Shown: one piece after another, positions 1 through 8,522 of the stretch | Position numbering within the stretch: position 1 is the stretch's first letter | How the letters are laid out: every line of letters starts with the position of its first letter | From: JBKQVT01 sp052139835 | Lineage (GTDB): Bacteria; Planctomycetota; Planctomycetia; Pirellulales; Thermoguttaceae | Reading direction: 5' to 3' | DNA length: 64,000 bases | Assembly: GCA_052139835.1 (NCBI GenBank) | Contig: JBKQVT010000150.1 | Span: 1 to 64,000 of the forward strand | Notes under the pieces: generated by a model | What the model was told of the DNA's origin: nothing | Databases searched by the model: none | The model's input: only the letters and a program-made list of their open reading frames with translations | Translations under genes and position numbers: made by a program

Positions 1-53
1 GGCTTGTCCAGCAGTGCCGATCGATGGCTGCACGCTGCACTGCTGGACAAGCC
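1..53. repeat. Perfect inverted repeat, palindrome family A (copy 1)
   Basis: Two 17-base arms, ggcttgtccagcagtgc (1-17) and its exact reverse complement (37-53), enclose a 19-base spacer. Both arms recur without change at 54203-54252 with a different 16-base spacer, so this is a dispersed element and not a chance hairpin. It lies just beyond the 3' end of the protease gene at 77-568 and could act as a transcription-terminating stem or a REP-like element. Confidence 0.85.
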
Positions 54-76
54 AGCAGTGGCACGCTGCACCATCA

Positions 77-568
77 TTATACCATCGGGCCCATGTCGGC
101 GGCGTCGGGGAAGGCATCGAGGGCCTGGAGCACCGTTTCCACCGCCCTGGGCACCGCCGCCGCGACCGCCGGCGTGCATGACTGACCAAAATTCACGACA
201 TCCTCGGCCTCGATCCCCACCAAGAGGATATGGCGGTCTTCCGGCAGGTGCAGGCCGGCATGGCGGCCCAGCGCCAAGGCCGTGGGCAGAGTCACGTCGT
301 GGGCCGAGGCGCTGCGTTGCGTGGGGATGGCGTCGGGCTGGAGGCGATGGATCGTGCCGGGCGGGGCCCCCGTGCAGATGGCGTCGATCACGATCGCCCG
401 GTCGCAGCCCACCAGTCGTTCCATCAGCCGCAGCCCGCCCCAATAGTCTTCGCCGACTTCGACCTCGGGCCGGCCGGCCAGCCGGGATCTCAATTCCGCC
501 GCCACGCGGAGGCCCACGCTATCGTCGCTCACCAGCGGATTTCCCAAGCCCAGGACCAGAGTCTTCAC
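77..568 (-). CDS. Hydrogenase-maturation-type protease (M52 family)
   Basis: The protein (164 aa) belongs to the HyaD/HybD/HycI-type endopeptidases, which remove the C-terminal tail of the NiFe-hydrogenase large subunit after nickel insertion. It starts with the family signature LVLGLGNPLVSDDSVG (residues 4-19), followed by VIDAICTG and a SAHDV segment near residue 90, the usual region of the metal-binding Asp and His. I chose the GTG at 568 because the signature should begin at the N-terminus and a GAGAGGG Shine-Dalgarno lies just upstream; an open frame continues to 664. No hydrogenase structural gene is visible, so the substrate is unknown. Cytoplasmic. Confidence 0.8.
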   Translation of the reverse strand: MKTLVLGLGNPLVSDDSVGLRVAAELRSRLAGRPEVEVGEDYWGGLRLMERLVGCDRAIVIDAICTGAPPGTIHRLQPDAIPTQRSASAHDVTLPTALALGRHAGLHLPEDRHILLVGIEAEDVVNFGQSCTPAVAAAVPRAVETVLQALDAFPDAADMGPMV

Positions 569-734
569 GCGTCCCTCTCGAAGGTGCGTCTGCGGCCGAC
601 GGTTCATTCTACGTTGGGCGGTTCTCGGCCCACAAGGTTCGTACCGGCAAATGGATCGGCCCATGTTTCACAGGTACCCACCAAATGGGTTAGATGGCAG
701 CCACTAACGCATAAGTATAAGGTCTTTATAAATA

Positions 735-764
735 TTCACCAGACGGTCCGAGGCGGATTATACT
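735..764 (+). promoter_or_regulatory. Candidate sigma-70-type promoter for the AraC/XylR gene
   Basis: TTCACC at 735-740 and TATACT at 759-764 are separated by 18 bases. The -10 box ends about 40 bases before the GTG at 806. This lies in the 237-base space between the divergent protease and regulator genes, a natural place for a promoter. Prediction from sequence only. Confidence 0.4.
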
Positions 765-805
765 AGAAGAGGCGGGCGGCAAGAGGCCAGGGGAAAGGGC
801 AATTC

Positions 806-2008
806 GTGCCGGCGGGGCCAACGGGGGTTGGGGTGATGGCGCGTCGCTTTCATGTGGCCGTGATGATCGATGCGGCGTCGTGCACCGACCGGAAGATCTT
901 GGCCGGCATCGCCGCGTATGCGAAGGAGGAAGGCCGCTGGAGCTTCTACGTCGAGGAGGACCCGCGGCAACGGCTGCCCGATCTCCGCAGTTGGCGTGGC
1001 GACGGCATCCTGGCCAACTTCCAGGACCGCAAGGTCGCCCTGGCCGTGCAGGGTCTGAGCGTGCCGGTGGTGGAGGTGGGGGGGGGCTACGGATGGTACG
1101 ATCCGGCGCTGAATATTCCCTGCTTTGCCAGCGATAACCAGGCCATTGCCCGGCTGGCCGTCAATCACCTCCTGGACCGTGGTTTTCGCCGTTTGGCGTA
1201 CTGCGGCTTTCCCGGTGCGCGGCACAATCGCTGGTCGGAGGAGCGTGCCGCGGCCTTCAAGCGCGCGGCGCGCGAGGCGGGCTGCCGGTCGAGCGTCTAT
1301 GTGGGCCGCTATGAGACCGCGCGCAAATGGCAGGAACTGCAACGCGGCCTGATGGCCTGGCTGCAGGCGCTGGAAATGCCGGTGGGCTTGATGGCCTGCA
1401 ACGACGCTCGTGCCCGGCACGTGCTGGAGGCTTGCCATGCCCTCGGCGTGCGCGTCCCCGAGGACGTGGCGGTCGTCGGCGTCGATAATGATGAAGTGAT
1501 GTGCGAATTGACCGATCCGCCGCTGAGCAGCATCGAACAAGGGATGCGGCGGCTGGGCTATCAAGCGGCGGCCTTGTTGGATCAACGGATGGAGGGGAAG
1601 GAATCGCCGCAGATGCAGTACGTCGTGGGACCGGAGGGCGTCGTCGCCCGCCGCTCCACCGATACCCTGGCCGTCAGCAACGCCGAGGTGGCGCTGGCGG
1701 CGCGGTTCATCCGCGAACATGCCTGCGACGGCATCAGCATCGCCGACTTGACCAAGATGGCCGGCCTGTCGCGATCGACCCTGGAGCGGAAGTTCAAGGC
1801 GATGATGGGCCGGACGATACACGCCGAGATCGATCGCGTCCGCATCGAGCGTGCCCGCACGCTGCTGGCCGAAACCGATCTGCCGCTGAAGCAGGTGGCG
1901 GCGCAGGCCGGCTTCAAGTACATTCAATACATGAGCACGCTCTTCCGCCGCCGCCTGGACCAGACGCCGCGGGAGTACCGGCTCCGTGCCCGCATGCCCG
2001 TCCCCTGA
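806..2008 (+). CDS. XylR-type AraC family transcriptional regulator
   Basis: 400 aa. Residues about 14-275 form a LacI/periplasmic-binding-protein-like sensor (AYAKEEGRWSFYVEE; GVRVPEDVAVVGVDNDE is the typical end of such sensors). Residues about 290-395 are an AraC-type double helix-turn-helix (ISIADLTKMAGLSRSTLERKFK, then LKQVAAQAGFKYIQYMSTLFRR). This is the E. coli XylR architecture, used widely by planctomycetes to control sugar and polysaccharide catabolism. The GTG at 806 has AGGGGAAAGG upstream; an ATG at 836 is an alternative start. No sugar-catabolic operon is adjacent, so the ligand cannot be guessed. Likely a cytoplasmic DNA-binding activator. Confidence 0.9.
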   Translation: MPAGPTGVGVMARRFHVAVMIDAASCTDRKILAGIAAYAKEEGRWSFYVEEDPRQRLPDLRSWRGDGILANFQDRKVALAVQGLSVPVVEVGGGYGWYDPALNIPCFASDNQAIARLAVNHLLDRGFRRLAYCGFPGARHNRWSEERAAAFKRAAREAGCRSSVYVGRYETARKWQELQRGLMAWLQALEMPVGLMACNDARARHVLEACHALGVRVPEDVAVVGVDNDEVMCELTDPPLSSIEQGMRRLGYQAAALLDQRMEGKESPQMQYVVGPEGVVARRSTDTLAVSNAEVALAARFIREHACDGISIADLTKMAGLSRSTLERKFKAMMGRTIHAEIDRVRIERARTLLAETDLPLKQVAAQAGFKYIQYMSTLFRRRLDQTPREYRLRARMPVP

Positions 2009-2014
2009 CGAGCC

Positions 2015-2821
2015 TCAAGCCGCCTTGCGGGCGACGAACCGTCCCTGGGCAATCTTTCCGGCATGGGCCAACTGGGCCACGAAGTTCAACTCGCCCCCCA
2101 GCGATTCCATCAGCTCGCGGTCGAAGCCGATGATCCGCAGGGCATCGTAGCTGAGTTGCATGTTGAGCATGTTCAGATAGAGGTCGGCGCAGGGGGCGAA
2201 GCGACCGGTGTCTTCCGCCGCCAGCACCTCGCAGCCGTGTTTGCCCAACAGCGCCTGGTAGCCCGCCAGGTCTTGCACGTTGGGAAACTTCATGAAGGCG
2301 AGGAACCGCGCGGCCTCGCCATCGCTGAGGCCCGGACGGCCCTCGATCCAATCGGTAAAGGCGATCGTGCCGCCGGGTTTCAGCAGCCGGGCGGCCTCGG
2401 CGATGAGCCGGTCCTTATCGACCACGTAACACCAGGCGTCCTCGCCCCAGACGAAGTCGGCCTGGCCGCCGGGCAGCCCGGTCGCGCAGGCGTCGCCCAG
2501 CACGAGCGTAATCTGCCCCGCCAGCCCTTCCGCCTCGCAGCGGCTGCGTCCGCGGCGGACCATCGCTTCCGTGGCATCGACTCCCTGCATCCGCGCCACG
2601 TTGCGGAAGCGGACGAGAAACCGCATGCCGGCCCCCGTGCAGCAGCAGAGATCGACGCCGTCGCTGCCGGCGCGGATGCCGGCCTGCTGGGCCAACTCCA
2701 GCGAAGACTGCAGTCCGCCGAGGTGAATTTGTTGCCCCATGACGAGTTCCCAAAGCTCGCCTTCCGGTCCGCTGTAGACCGCTTGCACGTCCTTCAAACC
2801 GATGCCGGCAATAGTTTTCAT
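2015..2821 (-). CDS. Class I SAM-dependent methyltransferase (dimethylglycine-methyltransferase-like)
   Basis: 268 aa. The N-terminal stretch VYSGPEGELWELVMGQQIHLG (residues 15-35) resembles sarcosine/dimethylglycine N-methyltransferases of glycine betaine synthesis. Motif I is VDLCCCTGAGM (56-66), followed by a GDA acidic motif near residue 108 and LLKPGGTIAFTDW, a typical post-motif. The ATG at 2821 has GGAG eight bases upstream; the longer frame to 2902 lacks similarity. It ends six bases from the convergent AraC gene. The substrate is not proven, because the resemblance could reflect a wider family of small-molecule methyltransferases. Cytoplasmic. Confidence 0.75.
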   Translation of the reverse strand: MKTIAGIGLKDVQAVYSGPEGELWELVMGQQIHLGGLQSSLELAQQAGIRAGSDGVDLCCCTGAGMRFLVRFRNVARMQGVDATEAMVRRGRSRCEAEGLAGQITLVLGDACATGLPGGQADFVWGEDAWCYVVDKDRLIAEAARLLKPGGTIAFTDWIEGRPGLSDGEAARFLAFMKFPNVQDLAGYQALLGKHGCEVLAAEDTGRFAPCADLYLNMLNMQLSYDALRIIGFDRELMESLGGELNFVAQLAHAGKIAQGRFVARKAA

Positions 2822-3008
2822 GTGTTGCTCCGCGGGAAAAAAGGGGAAGAAACGGGGGAACAGCGGCGCCGGCGGCCCCAGAAGAAAGTCCGCCGGCGGC
2901 AAAGAAGCGGTCCGCGCTGGTCAAAACGCCGCGCCGCGCGATGCGCTGCGCGCATGGCGATCCCCGCAGGACCGATGGCTGTGGACACCACAGCCGGGGC
3001 TAGCGCCC

Positions 3009-3944
3009 TCAGCATCGCGAGGTAGAGGCCGCCGCGTAGATTTGGGCGATCGCCTCGCGCTTGGTTTCCATATCGTCGTAGTCTTTCCGCAGTTGCTCGA
3101 CGTAGCGGTTGGCGTCGTCTTCGCTGTGCGTGCGGTAGAAGATGTGCCAGTCGCGCTTCACGCCCTGCGGCGGAGCCAAGACGTAGTCGAGGAGAAAGTC
3201 GGCCACCGTCTTCACGCCCTTGAGCACCTGAAAGCGGACGTCGGCGTGCTTGTCCGACAAGCGCAGGTCGGCGGTGCCGACCACGAAGGCGTCGTCGGGC
3301 GATCTCTTCTGTCCCTTTTTAGGAGGAATGGCCGCTACCCGCGCCGCGACCGTCTTGGATTTGGCCAGGGCGAGTTGCTTGTGCGCCGTCGCCATGGTCT
3401 TCACCCGCGCGAACGGCTGCCACTCGTGGACCGCCGTGGGATCGCGCAGCAGGTAGTCGACCACCTTGACGGCCGCGTCCTTGACGCCCTGAATGATCGC
3501 GAGCTCCTCGGTCACCTTGTGCTTCTTGCTGACTTCGATCAGCCACAGCACGTAGAAATCATTGTCCTCTCGCTTCGTGCTCCCCAGCGGCGTCATGGAG
3601 CCAAGCTGCGCTTCGATCTGCTTCAGCAGCTTGTTGCGCTGCGGCGAGGAGCCCTTGTCCGACTGGTCGCCGAAGCCGCCGTTGTAGCTCCCGCCGGCCG
3701 CATCGTTGCCCTTATCCTTGTTCGGGGCGACAGGCGTTCCCTTGTCGGCGGGCTTGTCGGCCGGCTTATCGGCCGGTTTGTCGGCGGGCTTGCCCGGATC
3801 GTCCAGGTGCGGCGCGATGGGGATATCGGGAATGCTGTTGTCGACGGGCGGGGTCTTCCCTTCCTGCGCCCGTGCAAGACCCGCGGCAACGAAGGCCAAA
3901 GCGACAGCCGACAGCGCGACAGCCAATCCCGAGCGAAGTGTCAT
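3009..3944 (-). CDS. Secreted hypothetical protein with KPAD repeats
   Basis: 311 aa from the ATG at 3944, which places a signal peptide (hydrophobic SGLAVALSAVALAFVAAGLARA) at the very N-terminus; the frame is open to 3983. A low-complexity linker with four tandem KPAD units follows (about residues 52-67), then a Gly/Asn/Asp-rich stretch. The remaining 200 residues look folded, mixed charge and partly helical, ending with a Cys. No family recognised. The linker suggests a secreted or surface protein with a flexible tether. Confidence 0.7.
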   Translation of the reverse strand: MTLRSGLAVALSAVALAFVAAGLARAQEGKTPPVDNSIPDIPIAPHLDDPGKPADKPADKPADKPADKGTPVAPNKDKGNDAAGGSYNGGFGDQSDKGSSPQRNKLLKQIEAQLGSMTPLGSTKREDNDFYVLWLIEVSKKHKVTEELAIIQGVKDAAVKVVDYLLRDPTAVHEWQPFARVKTMATAHKQLALAKSKTVAARVAAIPPKKGQKRSPDDAFVVGTADLRLSDKHADVRFQVLKGVKTVADFLLDYVLAPPQGVKRDWHIFYRTHSEDDANRYVEQLRKDYDDMETKREAIAQIYAAASTSRC

Positions 3945-4389
3945 GGCATGGTCCCCTTGAGCCCGGCGCGCCGGGCGAAGCAATCGCGGTCACTGCGACC
4001 ATAAACCGCCACTCTGCTTATTATCGCAATTCCTTCCCGAACTGCAAGCACATAAACGCGAATTTTCGCGATTCGCGGCCCGCGGCGCAGTGGGCCGCCC
4101 ACGCGACGAAAAAGGCCTCAGATCGCCACCGGGGGGTGCCGGCGGTCGCGGGTCGGCGTGCCGCGGGCGATGGCTTCTTTGGGTCGCCAGAACTTGCGTC
4201 GCGGTTGCACCAACACAAGTGGTTTTTCTTCAATGAGTTGCGGCAACCTCCGTGAGCGAAGAGGTGTAACTCTAAAGAGGGGATACCGCCGCGGTCTTGG
4301 TGCGCTACCCGGGAAGGGGGGGATGCCTGAATTGGCATGTTGCCTGTACTCCCTATCTTAACGTGGAACCCTGTTTCCCCCTTCCTCCC
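3945..4389. other. Gene-free stretch, no recognised element
   Basis: 445 bases between the start of the KPAD protein and the end of the flavoprotein gene. The open frames here have compositions unlike the neighbouring proteins and no Shine-Dalgarno. An AT-rich patch at 4213-4239 (CAAGTGG, then TTTTTCTT, then CAATGAGTTG) resembles a patch on the minus strand near 46621-46652. Otherwise I see nothing. Confidence 0.5.
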
Positions 4390-5517
4390 TCACAGTTCCG
4401 CCTCCGGCTCCAGCGGTGTTTGGCCGGCGTGCAAGAACCAGCGGTCCAAAACCACCCGGCGGACAAACCAACGCTGGGCCAATAACTTCCGCCCCAACAG
4501 GCGCCGCAACGCGCCGGGGGCCGACGCCGCGACGGGATGCACGCGACGGCGGCCGAAGCGGGCCTCCATCGCCCGCGCGTACGACGCCAACCGCTCCCGG
4601 CGATAGTCGCCGCCGGCGGCGGCAATCGCGCGGGCCGCCAGCAGGCCCGACTCGACCGCCGGGCGGATGCCTTCGCCGCTTTGCGTGGCGGCCAGGCCGG
4701 CCGCGTCGCCGATCCAGAGCACACCGTCGGCCAGCAGCGGCCGCGTCGAGTGGTCGTACAACTGGTAGGCGTGGCCGGCAAACTTGGCCGGCCCCTCGAC
4801 GCCGCGCCCCTGCTGCTTGAGGAAATCGCAGAAGCCGCGGACGTGCTCCGGCAGTGCCCGGCCGTCCTCGCGCCCCAGGCCGACGTTCAACAGCGGCCCC
4901 TTGCGAATGCACCAACCGTAGCCCATCAGGTCGTCGCAAAAGTAGATTTCCGGGACCTGCGGATCGACGGGCCAACGGTCCTGTTCAGGGGGGCTCAATT
5001 CGATCTCGAATTCCTCGGCGGCCACGACGGGCTCGCGCGGCGGCGGGGCCATGCCCAGCAAGCGGGCCACCGGGCAAAAATGCCCCCCGGCGGCCACCAG
5101 CAGCGGCGTCGCGATCTGGCCGTTGACCAGCCAGCGGCCGCCCTGGCGCTCGATGGCCTGGACCGCTTCGCCCAGGCGCAAATGCGCGCCGGCGCGGCGG
5201 AGGAGGAAATCGTCCAGCTCGCTGCGGCGGATGCCGAAGCTGACCGGCCGGTCGTAGGACACGACCACGTGCGGCCCGCCGATGCGGCCGACGCGAAAGG
5301 CGGTCATAGCCTGCAACACCCGGCCGCGGCCGTACTCGGCCGGATCGACTGCGAGCGTCTGAAACAGCTCGGGCGTGATCCAGCCGGCGCAGAGTTTCGC
5401 CCTGGGAAAGGTGGCCTTGTCGAGGACGACCACGTCGAGTCCGCGGCGGCGGAGGGCCGCGGCGCAGGTGGCCCCCGCCGGTCCGCCGCCCACGATGAGT
5501 GCGTCGCAGTGCTGCAT
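4390..5517 (-). CDS. Geranylgeranyl-reductase-family FAD-dependent oxidoreductase
   Basis: 375 aa. The N-terminus DALIVGGGPAGATCAAALRR (residues 5-24) is a classic FAD Rossmann motif. It is followed by FPRAKLCAGWI, the conserved PRxKxCGG-like segment of the geranylgeranyl reductase/digeranylglycerophospholipid reductase family, and by WIGDAAGLAATQSGEGIRPA, the second FAD motif with the family's GEGI. Such enzymes saturate isoprenoid chains or act as related flavin monooxygenases. The ATG at 5517 is chosen because the FAD motif must be N-terminal; its leader is a pyrimidine-rich repeat without a Shine-Dalgarno. Monocistronic, substrate unknown. Confidence 0.85.
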   Translation of the reverse strand: MQHCDALIVGGGPAGATCAAALRRRGLDVVVLDKATFPRAKLCAGWITPELFQTLAVDPAEYGRGRVLQAMTAFRVGRIGGPHVVVSYDRPVSFGIRRSELDDFLLRRAGAHLRLGEAVQAIERQGGRWLVNGQIATPLLVAAGGHFCPVARLLGMAPPPREPVVAAEEFEIELSPPEQDRWPVDPQVPEIYFCDDLMGYGWCIRKGPLLNVGLGREDGRALPEHVRGFCDFLKQQGRGVEGPAKFAGHAYQLYDHSTRPLLADGVLWIGDAAGLAATQSGEGIRPAVESGLLAARAIAAAGGDYRRERLASYARAMEARFGRRRVHPVAASAPGALRRLLGRKLLAQRWFVRRVVLDRWFLHAGQTPLEPEAEL

Positions 5518-5518
5518 G

Positions 5519-5650
5519 GAAGGGTAAGGATGAAGGATAAAGGATGAAGGAAAGGCGGAGGGCGGAAGGGGGAAGGCGAAACCGCAAGCGTGCGGCCGTG
5601 CGGTTTTCATCCTTCATCCTTGATCCTTCATCCTTTCGTCTCCTTCCCCC
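5519..5650. repeat. Polypurine GGATAAAGGATGAAGG repeat, inverted pair
   Basis: Units such as aaggatgaaggataaaggat (5526-5551), then a ggcggagggcggaaggggga block, then the reverse complement (cctt-catcctt-gatccttcatcc, about 5607-5636) form a large imperfect hairpin. It lies against the start codon of the flavoprotein gene (5517) and so would be part of its 5' leader. Related copies occur at 32907-33022, 34857-34975, 36043-36100, 39517-39560 and 58885-58980. Confidence 0.8.
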
Positions 5651-5698
5651 TTTGTATCAATCCCGCACGCCGAAGTCCACCCGTTGGGTGTGATCTGC

Positions 5699-5727
5699 TT
5701 GACGGCCGTGCCGGACTGGCATAAAGT
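5699..5727 (+). promoter_or_regulatory. Candidate promoter for tatD
   Basis: TTGACG (5699-5704) and TAAAGT (5722-5727) are separated by 17 bases. The tatD start codon at 5743 follows a GGAGG at 5731-5735. The predicted transcription start would fall almost on the Shine-Dalgarno, leaving a very short leader, so the call is tentative. Confidence 0.35.
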
Positions 5728-5742
5728 GGCGGAGGCATCCGT

Positions 5743-6522
5743 ATGATCGACTCGCACGCCCATCTCGATGATCCGCAATTCGACGCCGATCGCGACGCGG
5801 TGATCGCGCGGGCCGTGGCCGCCGGCGTCGAGACGATTGTCTGCGTGGGCACGACGCTGGAATCCAGCCGCGCCGCCGTGCGGCTGGCCGAGCGCTACGG
5901 CGAAATCTACGCGGCGGTGGGCATCCACCCCAACTCGTGCGCCGAAGCGGCCGCGGACGACTGGGACCGTCTCGTCGCCCTGGCAGACCATCCCCGCGTG
6001 GTGGCGGTGGGCGAGACGGGCCTGGACCGCTACTGGGACTTCGCCCCCCTGGAGTTGCAGATCGAGTATTTTCGCCGCCATCTCCGCCTGGGCGGCCAAC
6101 GGAAACTGCCGGTGATCATCCATTGCCGCGACGCGGCGGCCGACCTGATCCCGCTGCTGGAGGCGGCGGCTGCCGCCGGGCCGGTGCATGCCCTGCTGCA
6201 CGCCTTCAGCGGCGACGCGGCCATGGCCGCCAAGTGCCTGGAACTGGGACTCTCGCTGAGCTTCGCCGGCAACGTGACCTACAGGAACAAGAAATTCCAG
6301 CCACTCCGCGCCGCGGCGGCCGCGGCGCCCGCCGATCGCATCCTCGTCGAGACCGACTCCCCCTACTTGACGCCCGAGCCGCTCCGCGGCAAGCAGCCGC
6401 GCAATGAGCCGGGCCTGGTCGTGCACACGGCCGTCGGCCTGGCCGAGTTGCGGGGCGTGCCGCCGGCCCAACTCGCCGCCGAGACCACGGCCAACGCCCG
6501 GCGACTGTTCGGCATCAAGTGA
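5743..6522 (+). CDS. tatD: TatD-family metal-dependent hydrolase/DNase
   Basis: 259 aa, the normal length. All metal ligands of the family are present: H5 and H7 in SHAHLDD, E91 in VGETGLD, H127 in IIHCRD, H153 in LLHAFSG and D205 in ETDSPYL. TatD proteins are 3'-5' exonucleases involved in DNA fragmentation or repair, and possibly in RNA quality control. The start is fixed by GGAGG just upstream. It stands alone on the plus strand, between the flavoprotein gene and a thioredoxin-fold gene 161 bases downstream. Cytoplasmic. Confidence 0.92.
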   Translation: MIDSHAHLDDPQFDADRDAVIARAVAAGVETIVCVGTTLESSRAAVRLAERYGEIYAAVGIHPNSCAEAAADDWDRLVALADHPRVVAVGETGLDRYWDFAPLELQIEYFRRHLRLGGQRKLPVIIHCRDAAADLIPLLEAAAAAGPVHALLHAFSGDAAMAAKCLELGLSLSFAGNVTYRNKKFQPLRAAAAAAPADRILVETDSPYLTPEPLRGKQPRNEPGLVVHTAVGLAELRGVPPAQLAAETTANARRLFGIK

Positions 6523-6683
6523 GCCGTCTGCGGACCGCTTTTCCAAAAGCCGCCGGGCTGCTGTGGCGGCGGGCAGTGAATTCCAAAGCCGCCAGGGAAA
6601 AGGGGGGGTTGCCGGCCGCGTACAATTCCGCAGACGCGGAGTGGGCTTTTCCACACACTTTCCCCCAAGAGGAGACTGCTACC

Positions 6684-7253
6684 ATGGTCGCAACGGCCAG
6701 CAGGATGGTGCGGTTGGGCACGATGGCCCCCGATTTTTCGCTGCCCGACAGCAGCGGCAGGACAGTCGCGCTCGCGGATTTCGCGCACGCCCCCGCGCTG
6801 TTGGTGATTTTCCTCTGCAACCATTGCCCCTACGTGAAGCACGTGGCCGACTCCCTGGCGGCCTTGGTCCGCGAGTATCAAGAGCGCGGCGTGGCCGTGG
6901 TGGGCATCAACGCCAACGACTTCGAGCGATACCCCGACGACGCTCCGCCGCGGATGGCCGAAGAGGTCCAGCGCCGCGGCTATACGTTTCCCTACTTGAT
7001 CGACGAGACGCAGGAGGTGGCCCAGGCCTACCAGGCGGCCTGCACGCCCGACTTCTACGTTTTCGACAAGGAGCGCCGCCTGGTCTATCGCGGGCAGATG
7101 GACTCGAGCCGGCCGGGCAACAACATACCGGTCACGGGCGAGGACTTGCGGAAGGCCCTGGACGCGGTGCTCTCCGGCAGCCCGGTCTCGAAGCAGCAGC
7201 GGCCCAGCCTGGGCTGCAACATCAAGTGGAAGCCGGGCAACGAGCCGGACTGA
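6684..7253 (+). CDS. Thioredoxin-fold AhpC/TSA-like protein
   Basis: 189 aa. APDFSLPDSSGRTVAL (residues 15-30) is the peroxiredoxin-type N-terminus. LCNHCPYVKHV (44-54) holds a CxxC (C45, C48) in the place of the thioredoxin active site. This CNHCPYVKH motif marks a well-spread subgroup of thioredoxin-family proteins whose physiological substrate is not established. The ATG at 6684 has AAGAGGAGA upstream. There is no signal peptide, so it is probably cytoplasmic with a redox or thiol-peroxidase role. Not in an obvious operon. Confidence 0.85.
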   Translation: MVATASRMVRLGTMAPDFSLPDSSGRTVALADFAHAPALLVIFLCNHCPYVKHVADSLAALVREYQERGVAVVGINANDFERYPDDAPPRMAEEVQRRGYTFPYLIDETQEVAQAYQAACTPDFYVFDKERRLVYRGQMDSSRPGNNIPVTGEDLRKALDAVLSGSPVSKQQRPSLGCNIKWKPGNEPD

Positions 7254-7757
7254 TTCACCTCGCATCGTGGCGTCGCCCAGGCGGCCTGATCGAGGTCAAC
7301 TCGGATGGCCAGGGCGCTGCAGAAGCCGAAAGCCCATGCCCGCGCGTCTCGGTGGGCGGGTGCCCGCGAGCCGCTGCGAAGGCTTGCCTCTGCTGTTGGC
7401 GGCGACGGGCAGTTTACCCCCACCATAACGTTAGAGTGCCGGAAATATGCAAAAAACCTGGAAAGGCGCGGCGCCAAACGCTTGCAATTTTGGTGGCAGT
7501 GGCTAAACTGGGATTTATGCGGGCCGTGGCAGGGGGTTGCTTTACGATCCGCCCCTCTGGTCCTCGACAAAAAGAGGCAGCGTTCGGTTCACCTAGCCGT
7601 GTTGCTCGCGGTTCAAGCCGCGGGCCGTTCTTGGTTTGGGTTTTCCCCTGGGAATAGGGCGGTCAGGAGTCGTCGCTATTGGCGCGAGGGGGAGCAAAAA
7701 GCGCTTTAAGACTCCGGACCCCTTTTGTTTCTCCTTTGTTCTAATAGAGGAAGGAAA
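7254..7757. other. Long gene-free stretch upstream of the PEP-CTERM gene
   Basis: 504 bases without a convincing gene. It contains an A/T-rich patch near 7450-7500 and several G-rich tracts. TGGCA-ggggg-TTGC at 7527-7540 looks like a sigma-54 site but its spacing is one base short. The leader of the PEP-CTERM gene lies at the right end, with AGAGGAAGG just before the start codon. Confidence 0.45.
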
Positions 7758-8426
7758 ATGAGAAAATCACCGGTCACGGCTCTTGTGTTTTCGGCGCTAC
7801 TGGGACTTGCTGCTCAAGCCCGAGGGGATGGCGTTTTCTATGATAATCAGGGGTTCTACGACGAGTTCATTGGCTGCAAAAGCAGCACCAACACGTGGAC
7901 GATGGGTTCGAGCAGCGGAACGGATGCGGGCGTGGGTGTCGCCGGCTTAAATTGGTTCTCCAGCCACATCTCACCGATCTCGATCACATGCGATGCAGGA
8001 AACGGCCCCTACACCTTCTGGGCCGGTTGCCTTACTAATTTTCCCACTTGTCCCACGGGAGGCGCACCCCTGAACACATATCTTCAGTTGGACGGCACGA
8101 TCACGCTTTCGTCACCTGACGCGTTCGTGGACATCGAACTAACCGGCTGGGCCGGCGGCTCCGCACTCGTCATCGACAAGAACGACGCTTGGACCGGAAC
8201 ACCGACAGTCGATACATTTTCCCTTCAGACATCAGGTCTCCAGCTTAGTGGCGGCACAGCCGTCGAGAGCATCGTCGTTGAGTACGGCGGGGATTGCAGC
8301 TACGTAGCGAATGGGAGCCCCGAGTTCTTTGGCGAGGTCGCAGAGCCCGCGTCACTGCTGCTGCTGGCGGCGGGCTTGCCAAGCCTGGCCCTGTACGCTT
8401 GGCGTCGGCGGCGACGGACGGCATAG
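7758..8426 (+). CDS. PEP-CTERM sorting-domain secreted protein
   Basis: 222 aa. An N-terminal signal peptide (KSPVTALVFSALLGLAAQARG) precedes a Ser/Thr/Gly/Cys-rich body with no recognised domain. The C-terminus EPASLLLLAAGLPSLALY followed by AWRRRRR (about 196-222) is a PEP-CTERM signal: short EP motif, transmembrane helix, then an Arg cluster. Such proteins are processed by exosortase and displayed or released outside the cell, often with extracellular polysaccharide. No exosortase gene is in this window. The ATG at 7758 has a strong AGAGGAAGG site; in-frame codons upstream lack one. Confidence 0.88.
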   Translation: MRKSPVTALVFSALLGLAAQARGDGVFYDNQGFYDEFIGCKSSTNTWTMGSSSGTDAGVGVAGLNWFSSHISPISITCDAGNGPYTFWAGCLTNFPTCPTGGAPLNTYLQLDGTITLSSPDAFVDIELTGWAGGSALVIDKNDAWTGTPTVDTFSLQTSGLQLSGGTAVESIVVEYGGDCSYVANGSPEFFGEVAEPASLLLLAAGLPSLALYAWRRRRRTA

Positions 8427-8459
8427 CGTGGCTGGATGGCCGCGGCCCCTCACCCCCAA

Positions 8460-8502
8460 CCCCTCTCCGGGCACCGGCCGAAGGTTGGTCGGGGGAGAGG
8501 GG
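8460..8502. repeat. C-rich/G-rich hairpin between convergent genes
   Basis: cccctctcc (8460-8468) and ggagagggg (8494-8502) form a 9-bp stem with a 25-base loop, extended by further imperfect pairing. It lies between the converging ends of the PEP-CTERM gene and the giant VWA/STN gene, so it may act as a two-way terminator. A similar cctcaccctaaccctctccc motif sits at about 36111-36130. Confidence 0.55.
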
Positions 8503-8522
8503 AGGAATTGCCGGCGGGCCGC

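Noticed and set aside
4..693. Long plus-strand open frame over the hydrogenase-type protease
   Set aside because: It is Arg/Pro-rich without motif and lies opposite a gene with a clear family signature; typical shadow in high-GC DNA.
4021..4338. 105-codon minus-strand open frame between the KPAD protein and the flavoprotein
   Set aside because: No ribosome site, no similarity to any family that I recognise and overlapping AT-rich non-coding sequence.
7527..7540. Sigma-54-like TGGCA...TTGC upstream of the PEP-CTERM gene
   Set aside because: The two halves are five bases apart where six are needed, and no enhancer-binding protein gene is nearby; the G-run makes a chance match likely.
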